A stretch of DNA of 48,500 nucleotides from Kangiella sp. (lineage in GTDB: Bacteria; Pseudomonadota; Gammaproteobacteria; Enterobacterales; Kangiellaceae): NCBI RefSeq assembly GCF_014762745.1, contig NZ_JABURJ010000120.1:1-48500 (forward strand). Direction: 5' to 3'. The first letter of the stretch is position 1. The number at the start of each line of letters is the position of its first letter. The position numbers were made by a program, and so were the translations under genes. Of the stretch, positions 25,554 to 34,550 are shown one piece after another. Below the pieces are notes generated by a model, which had not been told where the DNA came from, searched no databases, and saw only the letters and a list, made by a program, of their open reading frames with translations.

Positions 25554-26294
25554 ATGACATTACTCTTCTTAAAATTATTACTCGCGCATCTGGTCGCTGA
25601 TTTTGTCATTCAACCGTTAAAGTGGATTAAGGATAAGGAACAAAAGGCTTTCGCTTCGGCTGGGCTGATTTTCCATGCGGGTGTTCATGCCATGCTTTAT
25701 GCGATCGCTTTTTCCTTCAATCCTGAGTACTGGTTAGGCTTGGTTATTTTGGTGGTGACGCATTATCTGATTGATGGTTTTAAATGTATGGCAGGTCGCT
25801 ATGCAGATAACTACAGTCGCCCCGAGTCATTAATCAATCGTCGTACTTTTTTTGTGATTGATCAGCTACTGCATCTGGCGGTGATTGCTTTCGTGGTTTC
25901 CCTGTATACGACTAGCATTAGCGAGTGGGTGATTCCGCAGGAAAAGATTCTGGCACTGTTGATTGCGGTGCTTCTTTTGACCCGTGTTTCATCGATTATT
26001 ATCAAGGTTCTTATTTCCCGTTGGGCGCCGTTGAATGTGTACGATGGTGACCATTCGCTGGCTAATGCCGGTAGCTTTATCGGTATGCTGGAACGCCTGT
26101 TTATATTTGTGTTTATTCTTACTGATAATTGGCATGGTATCGGATTTCTGCTGGCGGCCAAATCTGTGTTCCGATTTGGTGACTTGAAGGAAGCGCATGA
26201 CCGCAAGCTGACGGAGTATATTTTAATTGGTACTTTGATTAGCTTTGGCTTGGCGATTGCGGTTAGTTTGGGTTATATCTTTTGGATTCAGTGA
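25554..26294 (+). CDS. DUF3307 membrane protein
   Basis: 246 residues with about seven membrane helices. The N-terminal LKLLLAHLVADFVIQPLKWIKDKE and FHAGVHAMLYAIAF, then VTHYLIDGFK, are typical of DUF3307, with conserved H and D residues facing the membrane. Function unknown. DUF3307 genes are regularly found next to SatD-like genes, and here they form an apparent two-gene operon, the SatD-like protein perhaps regulating or signalling to the membrane partner (inference). Confidence 0.85.
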   Translation: MTLLFLKLLLAHLVADFVIQPLKWIKDKEQKAFASAGLIFHAGVHAMLYAIAFSFNPEYWLGLVILVVTHYLIDGFKCMAGRYADNYSRPESLINRRTFFVIDQLLHLAVIAFVVSLYTTSISEWVIPQEKILALLIAVLLLTRVSSIIIKVLISRWAPLNVYDGDHSLANAGSFIGMLERLFIFVFILTDNWHGIGFLLAAKSVFRFGDLKEAHDRKLTEYILIGTLISFGLAIAVSLGYIFWIQ

Positions 26295-26362
26295 GCTGGG
26301 CTAAACAGTTGTTCCGAATAACATCTCAGCCACGTTGTTTATAAAAACTTCTTAAAAAGATT

Positions 26363-26384
26363 GGGCGCACACACCGGTGCGCCC
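26363..26384. terminator. GC-rich hairpin after DUF3307
   Basis: GGGCGCAC pairs with GTGCGCCC around ACACCG, about 70 bp after the DUF3307 stop. No long T-run follows, so it may be a dispersed repeat rather than a true terminator. Confidence 0.5.
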
Positions 26385-26430
26385 CTACCTATAAGTTTTT
26401 ACAAAGTGGTAAATGGACTATTTAATCATC

Positions 26431-26454
26431 TCCCTAAAGGGATTCCCTTCGGTC
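26431..26454. repeat. Copy of the 24441-24464 repeat
   Basis: These 24 bases match 24441-24464 with one mismatch (T for G). The TCCC-TAA(A)-GGGA hairpin lies inside. Confidence 0.7.
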
Positions 26455-26567
26455 ACAGATTTTGATTGCTATATTTTGTAAGTGTCTTAGCTCAATATGA
26501 GGGGATTTATTGGTGCTCGCTTTAAGTTTCTCGTAATAGTTTATTGGGGTTAGTTGCAAACAATAAG

Positions 26568-27419
26568 TTAATCATCAATCAAATCTTGAAAATCTTCGCG
26601 GTAGTCTGCAATTTCTTCCAGCAAATGGCGTTTTTGTTTGGCGCTTAGTGTGCGGTAGATTTTGAGCTGGTATTCTTTGTAAATATTGCCGTTGTATTCG
26701 CGTATTTGATTCATTTCTTCGCCGCCGACCTGGTAGGGATCGGTTATGAGGCTTTTGATGGCTGCCTGGCCTGATTTGGTGGTTCTTTCTGCCAGTGCAG
26801 TTCGGAATGCGTCGCGCCATTTGGCTCGATATTGGTAGGTGGCTTCGCCGGAGGATTTAAGCAGGCTGGCCATTTCTTTAATCAGTTCTTCCTGTTTATC
26901 GTCAAGGCTTCCAATCCATTCACTAAAACTGTCTTCGAGGCGTTCAAGACGCTCATTCTGTCTATCTTCTTCTTTGGTTTCCTTGAATTCTTCGTATTGC
27001 TCCTTGGCTTCTTTATCAAGATTGTCCATCAGTTGCTTAACCTGTTGATCGGTCAGGCTGGCGGTCTGTGCCACGAGGTCATCGCTCATTTCATCAAGCA
27101 GGGTGTTATAAAAGCCACGCATGTCGCGACGGTAGCGTTCATAGGTTTGTGTGATGGCGCCAGATTTAATATCGGCTTCCATGCGGTTGAGCATGGACAC
27201 ATATTTCGGCAGTTCATTGGAGCGATGCCATTCGGTTTTAATGGCCAGCAACTTTTCTAGTGTATCTTCCTGTTCGCTGGTTAACTCAACATAGTCATCC
27301 AAATACCAGGGCACGATCCAGTCCAGGCGGTTGTACCAGAACTTAATACCACAGGCCTGTAAAAAGAATATGCCTAGCAGCATGATTAGGAGTCGGTAAC
27401 TTTTGTTGGAGTTGGTCAT
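26568..27419 (-). CDS. DUF6279 family lipoprotein
   Basis: 283 residues. The signal ends in lipobox LQAC (about residues 20-23). The mature protein is almost entirely charged alpha-helix; the early segment KFWYNRLDWIVPWYLDDYVELTSEQEDTL is the DUF6279 signature. Two further blocks (LTDQQVKQLMDNLDKEAKEQYEE, LDDKQEELIKEMASLL) suggest coiled coil. An envelope lipoprotein of unknown role. Single gene, divergent from the pilin-like lipoprotein gene. Confidence 0.85.
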   Translation of the reverse strand: MTNSNKSYRLLIMLLGIFFLQACGIKFWYNRLDWIVPWYLDDYVELTSEQEDTLEKLLAIKTEWHRSNELPKYVSMLNRMEADIKSGAITQTYERYRRDMRGFYNTLLDEMSDDLVAQTASLTDQQVKQLMDNLDKEAKEQYEEFKETKEEDRQNERLERLEDSFSEWIGSLDDKQEELIKEMASLLKSSGEATYQYRAKWRDAFRTALAERTTKSGQAAIKSLITDPYQVGGEEMNQIREYNGNIYKEYQLKIYRTLSAKQKRHLLEEIADYREDFQDLIDD

Positions 27420-27602
27420 GCTTGTCCTTGAATGGATATTGTTGTGTTGAGTGTTAAGTGTCGAGCGTGACAGTCACTTTACTATAAGCAGTTCGAGTGA
27501 AGAATCTGTCAATTAGTTCCATGTTTCCGACTTTGGAGCTATCGGGTAGAATGGGCGAGATTTTTATAACAGTCCAGTTACCATAACAAAAGAGGGAACA
27601 GA

Positions 27603-29735
27603 ATGAAGCGTTTTATTGGGGTCATTTTCATGGCAGGCCTGGTACTTTTTGTGGCGGCTTGCTCAGACGATAAAAAAGAGACGATTAAACCAGCCGACAA
27701 GCCATTAGTTCAAGAAGCCTGGTTGCAGGCGTCACTTCCGGACAGCACCGTTGCTTATACGCGTGTGCCAACTGCCTGGTTCCTGTTCACAGGGCAGGAC
27801 AATGGTTTCAAATTAGCGCAAAACAACCAGGCGCATAATCAGCAGGTTAAAGCGATTCAAACTGCGCTTAATCAAAACATCCTGAGCCACCTCGAAGCGC
27901 CTATGGACGCTGCGGCAAAGCTGTTCGTTGAGCACATGACCTCACCGCTTGAAATAGCCTTTATCCAAGAATCCGCGGGAAAGCCAATGCCGATTATGGT
28001 CTATGCGACGCGCTTTAACTTTGCTGACAACAAGGCATTTAACGATACGCTAGTGGCGCTTAGCGCAGACTTAAAAGTTCAAGGAATTAACCATACCGCC
28101 AATGATGATGGCACTGGCTCTTTCTCGATGCCGGGCGCTATGGCGCGTTATCAGTATGATGCGAACACTCAGCAGTTTGTTATGGCAACGGGTTTTGCGA
28201 CCTCATTTACGGTGTTGAGTAACGTTATGGAGTCGTTGAAAGACAACCCACAACATGCCATGCAGTATATTCAAAGTCAGATCGATAGTAGCGGCAAAGG
28301 TTTGTTTGCGTGGGTTAATACCAAACAGGTGATGCCTATGTTGACCATGAGTCTGCCGCCTCAGCAATTAGAAGATCTCAAGGCTTATGGTCTCGACCAG
28401 ATGAACGCCATCGGTTTTGGTTACGGCGTCAGCAACGGCAAAACACGTTTGACCATGCTGGTTGATATGCCAAAGGTGGGGATTCGCGATTTCATTCCTG
28501 CGGTTAATAATGATTTCGATATCAAAGCAGTGGGCACGCCGCGTACCATGGCGATGTTGTCGATTCCGACCTATGAAGAGCAGGTGCGTTTATTTGACAG
28601 CATCAATAAAGCTCAGGGTGGCAGTGAAGATAGCCTTGAAGAGCTTAACCAGTTGGTTATGGAAAAAATCGGCTTTAGTGTTGAGCAGTTGGCCAGCGTG
28701 TTTGGCCCCGAGTTGATTTACTTCCGTGATGACGTTGGTGGTTTTACGGCGACTAAGGTTAATGACCCTGAATTGATGCAACAGATGATTGATAGCCTGG
28801 TCAAAAATGCGCAAGGCAACTATCGGGTAACTAAGCATCAAGGCAAAGAAATTCATGCATTAACCTTTAAGGCGATGGCACAGGAAGATTATGCAGACCT
28901 GTCTTCGGCAACGCCGCTAAGCTTTGAGAAAACCTTTTCCAAGCTTAATTCGCGTCTCTACTGGACTATCGAAAATGGCTATCTGATTTACTCATCGGTA
29001 CCGCAGCCATTGATGGAACGCGCCAAACGTAAGCCCAATGTTTCTTTAGCCAAATGGGTTAAAGATACACAAGGTCAGGATGTTAGCCATTCACTTTTTT
29101 CGGCAACCACTTCGGTGCGTGATTTGTCGCGTAATTCTTACCATTATTATTTAGAAGCCTTGCTGATGGTGGCGGATCTTACAGAAGCAGAGATCGATAT
29201 TATGGCTCTGCCAACCGCTGACCAAATGGATTTTGCTGAATATGGCGCTATCGGCTTTAAGCTGGATTCCAGCGATAAGTATCTGGGCGTAGAGTTTACT
29301 TTTGAGCAAAGTGCCAGCGATATTTTATTTGCCGGTGGTGGTATGCAATCTGTAGCGGTGGTTGGAGTGTTAGCAGCGGTAGCGATTCCTGCGTATCAGG
29401 ACTACACCAAGCGCGCCAAACTGGCTCAGGCTATAGTAACTGCCAACAGTTTAAAAAGTCAGGTTGCATATGCGCAGGCAATGGGTGAAGCATTTGAAGA
29501 ACTGGATTTAGGCAAGCACGGCATTGGCGCTGATTTGTCGTCTGCGGAAGCAGTGGAGTATGTTGACGTGGAAGATGGCGTGGTCACTATTTATCTTAAT
29601 CCGGTGACCTTTGGTAATGGATACAGTGATGTTTATGCGAAGTTTGAGCCTATTGTTGAGAAGGATATTATTGTCGGCTGGAATTGTGACTCTAATGTAG
29701 ATTTCAAATTCCGCGAAAAACTTTGCGGGTTTTGA
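27603..29735 (+). CDS. Lipoprotein with C-terminal type IV pilin-like domain
   Basis: 710 residues. The N-terminus is a lipoprotein signal with lipobox VAAC (about residues 17-20). A long mixed region (25-570) resembles DUF3352-type proteins. At about residue 577 SVAVVGVLAAVAIPAYQDYTK begins, the N-terminal helix of a type IV pilin, followed by AKLAQAIVTANSLKSQVAYAQ and ending in a two-cysteine C-terminal loop (WNCDS...KLCGF) as in PilA. The prepilin peptidase site (G-FTLIE) is absent; GGGMQ precedes the helix. It therefore looks like a fusion or a pilin domain captured as a membrane or subunit-binding helix. Frame is intact throughout. Confidence 0.8.
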   Translation: MKRFIGVIFMAGLVLFVAACSDDKKETIKPADKPLVQEAWLQASLPDSTVAYTRVPTAWFLFTGQDNGFKLAQNNQAHNQQVKAIQTALNQNILSHLEAPMDAAAKLFVEHMTSPLEIAFIQESAGKPMPIMVYATRFNFADNKAFNDTLVALSADLKVQGINHTANDDGTGSFSMPGAMARYQYDANTQQFVMATGFATSFTVLSNVMESLKDNPQHAMQYIQSQIDSSGKGLFAWVNTKQVMPMLTMSLPPQQLEDLKAYGLDQMNAIGFGYGVSNGKTRLTMLVDMPKVGIRDFIPAVNNDFDIKAVGTPRTMAMLSIPTYEEQVRLFDSINKAQGGSEDSLEELNQLVMEKIGFSVEQLASVFGPELIYFRDDVGGFTATKVNDPELMQQMIDSLVKNAQGNYRVTKHQGKEIHALTFKAMAQEDYADLSSATPLSFEKTFSKLNSRLYWTIENGYLIYSSVPQPLMERAKRKPNVSLAKWVKDTQGQDVSHSLFSATTSVRDLSRNSYHYYLEALLMVADLTEAEIDIMALPTADQMDFAEYGAIGFKLDSSDKYLGVEFTFEQSASDILFAGGGMQSVAVVGVLAAVAIPAYQDYTKRAKLAQAIVTANSLKSQVAYAQAMGEAFEELDLGKHGIGADLSSAEAVEYVDVEDGVVTIYLNPVTFGNGYSDVYAKFEPIVEKDIIVGWNCDSNVDFKFREKLCGF

Positions 29736-29762
29736 TGAACAATGACGATCTAAATTGTAACT

Positions 29763-30020
29763 GTAGGGACAACTCATGAGTACCCAGTGGGGCAGACCCT
29801 TGTCCGTACGAGCGAAAACGCAAAACCTGAACCTATTACACCTGTCATTGCGAGGAGCTGGGGCGGATAACCCGCCCCAGCGACGCGGCAATCTCATGAT
29901 GTTTATACTTTGCTGACCGAGATTGCCACGAGTTCTGCGAACTCTCGCAATGACGATCAAAATAGTGTGTGTAGGGACAATTCATGAGTACCCAGTGGGG
30001 CAGACCCTTGTCCGTACGAG
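29763..30020. repeat. 111-bp nested palindrome between two 50-bp direct repeats
   Basis: Direct repeats 29763-29812 and 29971-30020 differ by one base. Between them, 29844-29954 has 11-bp perfect inverted ends GTCATTGCGAG / CTCGCAATGAC. It contains a stem GCTGGGGCGG / CCGCCCCAGC (29857-29881) and a second GGCAATCTC / GAGATTGCC (29887-29927). Palindromes with GTCATTGCGAG ends are dispersed in many proteobacterial genomes. No gene lies in 29736-30138. Confidence 0.8.
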
Positions 30021-30060
30021 AGTATTCCACTAGCTCAGCTCTTTGTCTCTAGAAATAAAA

Positions 30061-30092
30061 AAGCCCGCAAAACCTGATGGACTTGCGGGCTT
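30061..30092 (-). terminator. Intrinsic terminator of fklB
   Basis: AAGCCCGCAA / TTGCGGGCTT stem with a 12-nt loop; on the minus strand it is followed by TTTTTTATTT. Lies about 45 bp beyond the fklB stop. Confidence 0.85.
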
Positions 30093-30138
30093 TCTGCTTT
30101 CTTACTAATCAAGAAAAGCAGAGAGTACTTACCGCTGT

Positions 30139-30759
30139 TTACGAAACGATATCAAGTAGCTCGATGTCGAAAATCAATGTCTGGTATGGGCCAATCGCAC
30201 CGCCAGCACCTTGTTCGCCATAAGCCAACTGATAGGGGATATACAATTTCCACTTAGAACCCACAGGCATCATTTGTAGTGCTTCGGTCCAGCCTTTAAT
30301 CACGCCGCCCACTGGGAATTCAGCCGGTTCACCACGTTTGTATGAGCTGTCAAACTCCTGACCATTAACCAAAGTACCTGCGTAATGAGTACGGACCATT
30401 GAGTCAGCAGTTGGCTTTTCGCCAGAACCTTCGGTGATAACTTCGTACTGCAAACCGCTTTCAAGTACAGTCACTTCATCGCGCTTGGCGTTTTCTGCTA
30501 AGAAGGCTTCACCTTCTGCAGCGTATTTTTTAGCCATTTCAGCCTGCTCAGCCTGTAGACGTTCTTGCATTTCAACGAATGCAGCATTGATGTCGTCCGC
30601 AGGAATTTGCGGGTTTTGACCAGCGAAAGCATCTTGAATACCGGCAACAACCGCGTCGATTGAAATACCTTCAAAAGCACCTTTAACTTGCTGACCCATT
30701 TGTAGACCAATACCGTATGAGGCTTTGGCTTCGGTAGACGTGAAGTCTGGAGTGGACAT
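30139..30759 (-). CDS. fklB: FKBP-type peptidyl-prolyl isomerase FklB
   Basis: 206 residues, the same length as E. coli FklB. An N-terminal helical dimerisation region (ASYGIGLQMGQQVKG..., residues 10-90) is followed by the FKBP domain (about 100-206): VRTHYAGTLVNGQEFDSSYKRG, FPVGGVIKGWTEALQMMPVGSKW and IPYQLAYGEQGAGG. No signal peptide, so cytoplasmic. It speeds proline isomerisation in folding proteins. Single gene, divergent from rdgC. Confidence 0.95.
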   Translation of the reverse strand: MSTPDFTSTEAKASYGIGLQMGQQVKGAFEGISIDAVVAGIQDAFAGQNPQIPADDINAAFVEMQERLQAEQAEMAKKYAAEGEAFLAENAKRDEVTVLESGLQYEVITEGSGEKPTADSMVRTHYAGTLVNGQEFDSSYKRGEPAEFPVGGVIKGWTEALQMMPVGSKWKLYIPYQLAYGEQGAGGAIGPYQTLIFDIELLDIVS

Positions 30760-30945
30760 AATAATTAATTTCCTAAATGATGAATCAATTAGCTATGTGG
30801 GGATGGATTGCTGAAATTAAAGGCTTTTTCGGCAATTCCTTGATATGAGTTGCCCTAATCAACAATTTGCAGCCTGCCAGCTATGGCGGACAGGGGCGAA
30901 TTTCGCCATAATACGCCCCCTAATTCTTGCGCAAATGTAGTCCTC

Positions 30946-31851
30946 ATGTGGTTTCGTAATTGTCATATTTATCACCTCACAACACCGTTTCAACGCTCAC
31001 CCGAAGAGCTGGCGGAGCTTCTTGAAAATCAACGATTTAGTTCTGTTGGCAGGCAGGATACTGAGACTTTAGGCTGGATTTCCCCATTAAATCGTCAGTT
31101 TGAACATCTGGTGCATGCAGCTAATGGCTGTATTTTGCTGTGTATGCGTAAAGAGCAGAAGGTGATTCCAGCCAGTATGGTCAAAGAAACGCTGGAAGAG
31201 CGTGTGGCGACCATTGAAGCTGAAGAGGGACGTAAGGTGTTTGGCAAGGAAAAGTCTGCGCTGAAAGACGATATTCTGAGTTTGTTAAAGCCGAAAGCCT
31301 TGAGCAAGTCGAGCCATACCTATGGTTATATTGATCCGCGCAATAACCTGTTGGTGATTAACGCCGGCAGTAATGCGGTTGCGGACAGCTTTATCGAGTT
31401 ATTGATTGATAGCCTCGGCACGCTTGGCGCCGTTCGATTGATGGGCGAAGAAAGTCCATCAGCGATTATGAACCGTTGGTTGAAAGAAGGCTTACCGCAT
31501 GGCTGGACCTTAACCGGCCAGTATGAATTTAAAGACCCGCAGAATGATCGCGTAGCTAAATTTAAAGACAGCGAAGAATCGAATCCCTTGATTGATGATT
31601 TGCTGGAAGATGGATATTGGGTCGAAAAGCTTGGTATTCGCTATAAAGATCAATTTAATGCAGTGATTCAGTCTGATATGCTGGTAAAAAGCATCAAGTT
31701 CGACGATGAATTGCTTAAAGAAAATGAAGAGATAGACGATATCGAACCCTATGCCCGACTGGATGCTGACCTGGTGTTGATGACTCAGACTTTTGCGGAA
31801 TTTATTGCAGAACTGAAAACCGAATTTAAAGTGATTACCGAGAAGGAATAA
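30946..31851 (+). CDS. rdgC: Recombination-associated protein RdgC
   Basis: 301 residues, the usual RdgC length. The start MWFRNCHIYHL, then GWISPL, HAANGCILLCMRKEQKVIPASMV and the C-terminal YARLDADLVLMTQTFAEFI match the family. RdgC forms a ring-shaped dimer around DNA and restrains RecA-mediated recombination. I used the ATG at 30946; a longer reading to 30883 adds residues with no family match. The next gene begins 3 bp after the stop, suggesting a two-gene operon. Confidence 0.95.
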   Translation: MWFRNCHIYHLTTPFQRSPEELAELLENQRFSSVGRQDTETLGWISPLNRQFEHLVHAANGCILLCMRKEQKVIPASMVKETLEERVATIEAEEGRKVFGKEKSALKDDILSLLKPKALSKSSHTYGYIDPRNNLLVINAGSNAVADSFIELLIDSLGTLGAVRLMGEESPSAIMNRWLKEGLPHGWTLTGQYEFKDPQNDRVAKFKDSEESNPLIDDLLEDGYWVEKLGIRYKDQFNAVIQSDMLVKSIKFDDELLKENEEIDDIEPYARLDADLVLMTQTFAEFIAELKTEFKVITEKE

Positions 31852-31854
31852 ATT

Positions 31855-33279
31855 GTGGTTGAACACGATAAAACCTTAACGACCGAACAGAAGGCGCTGG
31901 CGGTCAATCTGAATCCTACTCAGTACGGAACCATTGTTGAAATTGGCGCGGGTCAAGAAGTCGCCCGTCAGTTTTTCTCAGCGGGTGCTGCCGCCGGAAC
32001 CATTGCGAAAACCATGTCGGCTTACGATATGCAGGTGAGCGATGATATTTATGGTAAAGCTGGGCGCTATGTTAGCCGCGAGCGCGTTGAGCAGATGCTG
32101 GTTCATGAATATGATCTTTTGCATTCGCGACTGGATGAAGTGCGTTCTGAGGATACCCAGTATTTCAGTTATGCAGCGACAGTTACAGCTCGCAGCTATA
32201 CCCAGAAGAATGAATGTCATGGTTGGATTGGTATTCGCATGCAGTTGGAGCCGAAAGCTCCGCCGAGTGAAATCGTCATGCACGTTCGAATGTTGGATGA
32301 AACCAATAAAGAGCAATCAGAAGCACTGGGTATTTTCGGTGTTAACGTGGTTTACGGTGCCTTTCACTACCATAAAGACCCCAAGATTTTTATCGAATCC
32401 TTACTCGATAATCTGGTCAATGACTTTGGCCAAAAACGTATCGAAGTAGATCTGATTCATTTTGCTGGCCACACCTTTGAAAAAGTCGAAAACCGTCTGA
32501 TGAATTTACATCTGGTTCGTTCCTGGTGCTGCCGTGCAGTGATGTTCGATGCGAAAGGCAGTTCAGAAGTACCTGGCAGTATGTTGCGTAAAAAAGACGT
32601 GCTGGTGATTCGTGGTTCTTTCAAGCCACCAACTAAGGTTCATGTCGATATGACCGAAGCTGCCATGAAGCAGTTTTTGGAAGAAGAGGGTGTGCAGCGC
32701 GATAAGGTCTTTACCGTCGCAGAAATCACCATGGCGGAGCTTGCTAATGACGCGGAAACTGACGATGCCAGCTTTTTGGCGCGTGTCGACCTGCTCAACA
32801 AGCTTGGTTACAACGTACTGATTTCCGATTACCTGCGATTCTTCCGCTTACGTTCCTGGATGCGTCGCTACACTCAGAATCGGATTGGTATCGTGCTCAG
32901 CATTCTCGATTTTGATCAATTATTTAATGAGTCTTATTACGATGGCCTCGAGGGTGGCATTTTAGAAGCGATGGGTAAACTATTTTCAGGCAACACTAAT
33001 GTTTATGTGTACCCAACACGTGTTGGTGAAAAGCTGGTTACGCTTGATAATGTCGAAGTGGCGGAGAACACCAAATATTTATTAAAGCACTTGATTGGAA
33101 ACAAGCACCTGGTTGCCACCAAAACCTGGAACGACGAAAATTTACATATCTCCGCTCGCAACATCGCTAAAGAAATACCACTCGGCCAAGGCGACTGGGA
33201 AAAACAGCTGCCCGACGCCATACGCGATGAAATTAAGGCCCGATGTATGTTCGGGTACTGTGAGCTGCCGGAAGAGTAA
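31855..33279 (+). CDS. Conserved protein of unknown function with degenerate nucleotidyltransferase-like motif
   Basis: 474 residues, soluble, no signal peptide. The N-terminal YGTIVEIGAGQEVARQFFSAGAAAGTIAKTMSAYDMQ is strongly conserved in a protein family I recall being labelled inconsistently (TonB-dependent receptor or nicotinate-nucleotide adenylyltransferase). Neither label fits: there is no signal or barrel. At residues 254-263 GSFKPPTKVH resembles the G-x-F-x-P-x-H-x-G-H motif of NadD-like nucleotidyltransferases but lacks the first histidine and the glycine before the last. It starts with GTG at 31855, with AAGGA 8-9 bp upstream, 3 bp after rdgC. Confidence 0.75.
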   Translation: MVEHDKTLTTEQKALAVNLNPTQYGTIVEIGAGQEVARQFFSAGAAAGTIAKTMSAYDMQVSDDIYGKAGRYVSRERVEQMLVHEYDLLHSRLDEVRSEDTQYFSYAATVTARSYTQKNECHGWIGIRMQLEPKAPPSEIVMHVRMLDETNKEQSEALGIFGVNVVYGAFHYHKDPKIFIESLLDNLVNDFGQKRIEVDLIHFAGHTFEKVENRLMNLHLVRSWCCRAVMFDAKGSSEVPGSMLRKKDVLVIRGSFKPPTKVHVDMTEAAMKQFLEEEGVQRDKVFTVAEITMAELANDAETDDASFLARVDLLNKLGYNVLISDYLRFFRLRSWMRRYTQNRIGIVLSILDFDQLFNESYYDGLEGGILEAMGKLFSGNTNVYVYPTRVGEKLVTLDNVEVAENTKYLLKHLIGNKHLVATKTWNDENLHISARNIAKEIPLGQGDWEKQLPDAIRDEIKARCMFGYCELPEE

Positions 33280-33327
33280 AGTGTGTGGGCTTATGAAAAT
33301 TGTTGAAGTCAGGCTTAAGCCTGAAGG

Positions 33328-33359
33328 GAAGAGCAGATCCTGAATCCAGTTCAGGATGA
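33328..33359 (+). repeat. REP-like palindrome, left of the IS
   Basis: CCTGAATCCAGTTCAGG lies at its centre. The 32 bases 33328-33359 are an exact reverse complement of 34719-34750. The IS110-type element starts at its 3' end. Confidence 0.85.
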
Positions 33360-33372
33360 ACTGTGCTTTATG

Positions 33373-34329
33373 TCAACCCATACATAGCTCAGAGTCAAAG
33401 CTTCTCTGTGATTTTGCTACCGCAAAAGCTTGGCGCAATAATTTACTGGCAACTGCCACACAGACCAGTTTTCCAGGTTTACCATTGACTAACAATCGCT
33501 CTGATAACTGCCGGCAACCTGGATTTGTTTTGGAGGCGGTCCAACTGCATAGGTACAACAGTTTTCGTAATACATTGGTTCCTGATTTCACGATAGCTCT
33601 GGAGCCTGCAATACTGGTTCCAGAGCTATGCGCTCTGGAAGCCAACCCCACATAGGCTATCAACTGCTTAACGGTATCAAACCGCCTGAAGCCGTCAGTG
33701 AGTATAATTAAATGACACGCTGTTTTAGGCCCTATCCCGGGGATCGACAACAACCTCTGGTACAACTCACCTTCCCATTTTTGAACACTCTGCTGAAGCT
33801 CCTGTTCACAGGCTTTAATCTGTTGCTTACAAAGTTTTAACTGTTCGCCTATCAAGCCGACAACGCTCTCTGAGCAGTAAACGCTGTGGTTCATGGCTTC
33901 AAGTTGATTCGTGAGTCGTGTGTACGTTGTCATCAGCTCTTGCCGCCAGTGCTCTAACTGCTTGAGTTTCGCTATCTCGGGGGACGTTGGTCGCCACACT
34001 TTCGGCGCTTCCGACATGCCGTATTCTGCAATCAGCTTCGCATCCGCCTTATCGGTTTTAGCTCGCCTTAGTTTCATCTCACCATAGCGCTTTATCGACA
34101 GTGGATTAACAACACTTAAGCGACACTGCTGCTCATGCAGAAAATAAGACAGCCGCTGATGATAGGTTCCTGTGGCTTCCATCACCCAATGGGAACCATC
34201 CGGGGCTGCTGACAATGCTTGTTTGAAACCTTTTAGGGAATTAGCGTAACGATGATGGTGCCAGCGACCTTCAAAAAACCAGGCACAGTCTATCGTTAAC
34301 TTAGAGACATCCACACCAATATACGTCAT
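33373..34329 (-). CDS. IS110 family transposase
   Basis: 318 residues with intact frame. The N-terminal RuvC-like DEDD domain has IGVDVSK (D7), MEATGTY (E51) and KTDKADAKLIA (D93, D96). A coiled-coil region (about 125-190) leads to the Transposase_20 domain: LLSIPGIGPKTACHLI and YVGLASRAHSSGTS, the latter holding the presumed catalytic serine. IS110 recombinases use a bridge RNA to pair donor and target DNA. I chose the ATG at 34329; one at 34344 would add five residues. Confidence 0.92.
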   Translation of the reverse strand: MTYIGVDVSKLTIDCAWFFEGRWHHHRYANSLKGFKQALSAAPDGSHWVMEATGTYHQRLSYFLHEQQCRLSVVNPLSIKRYGEMKLRRAKTDKADAKLIAEYGMSEAPKVWRPTSPEIAKLKQLEHWRQELMTTYTRLTNQLEAMNHSVYCSESVVGLIGEQLKLCKQQIKACEQELQQSVQKWEGELYQRLLSIPGIGPKTACHLIILTDGFRRFDTVKQLIAYVGLASRAHSSGTSIAGSRAIVKSGTNVLRKLLYLCSWTASKTNPGCRQLSERLLVNGKPGKLVCVAVASKLLRQAFAVAKSQRSFDSELCMG

Positions 34330-34344
34330 GACAAAAATCCTCAA

Positions 34345-34550
34345 GCTATGCTATCTTTTGAACATGGCAACTTTGTCGACACTCCGCTATCCTGAATACG
34401 GGCTCTAAGCCCCATGAACTGTTCGAGGTTGACAAAGCGAGAGAGGGGCTCATCATCCTGAGCGGTCTTTTAGACTAATGACAATCTTGAGCTTTTTCCT
34501 CTCTCTGCCATCCATTCATTCTCCTTCCGAATAGACAGCTTTTAAAGCAT
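34345..34550 (-). ncRNA. Candidate bridge RNA region of the IS110 element
   Basis: About 205 bp of non-coding sequence upstream of the transposase, where the IS110 group encodes its bridge RNA. Read on the minus strand it contains TCAGGATGA (34461-34453) and TTCAGGAT (34396-34389), which match the insertion target TTCAGGATGA (33350-33359) over 9 and 8 nt. Two guide-like segments 57-64 nt apart fit target- and donor-binding loops. RNA ends and fold are not established. Confidence 0.5.

Noticed and set aside
31855-33279. Annotation as TonB-dependent receptor or NadD
   Set aside because: No signal peptide, plug or barrel; the NadD-like motif lacks essential histidine and glycine.
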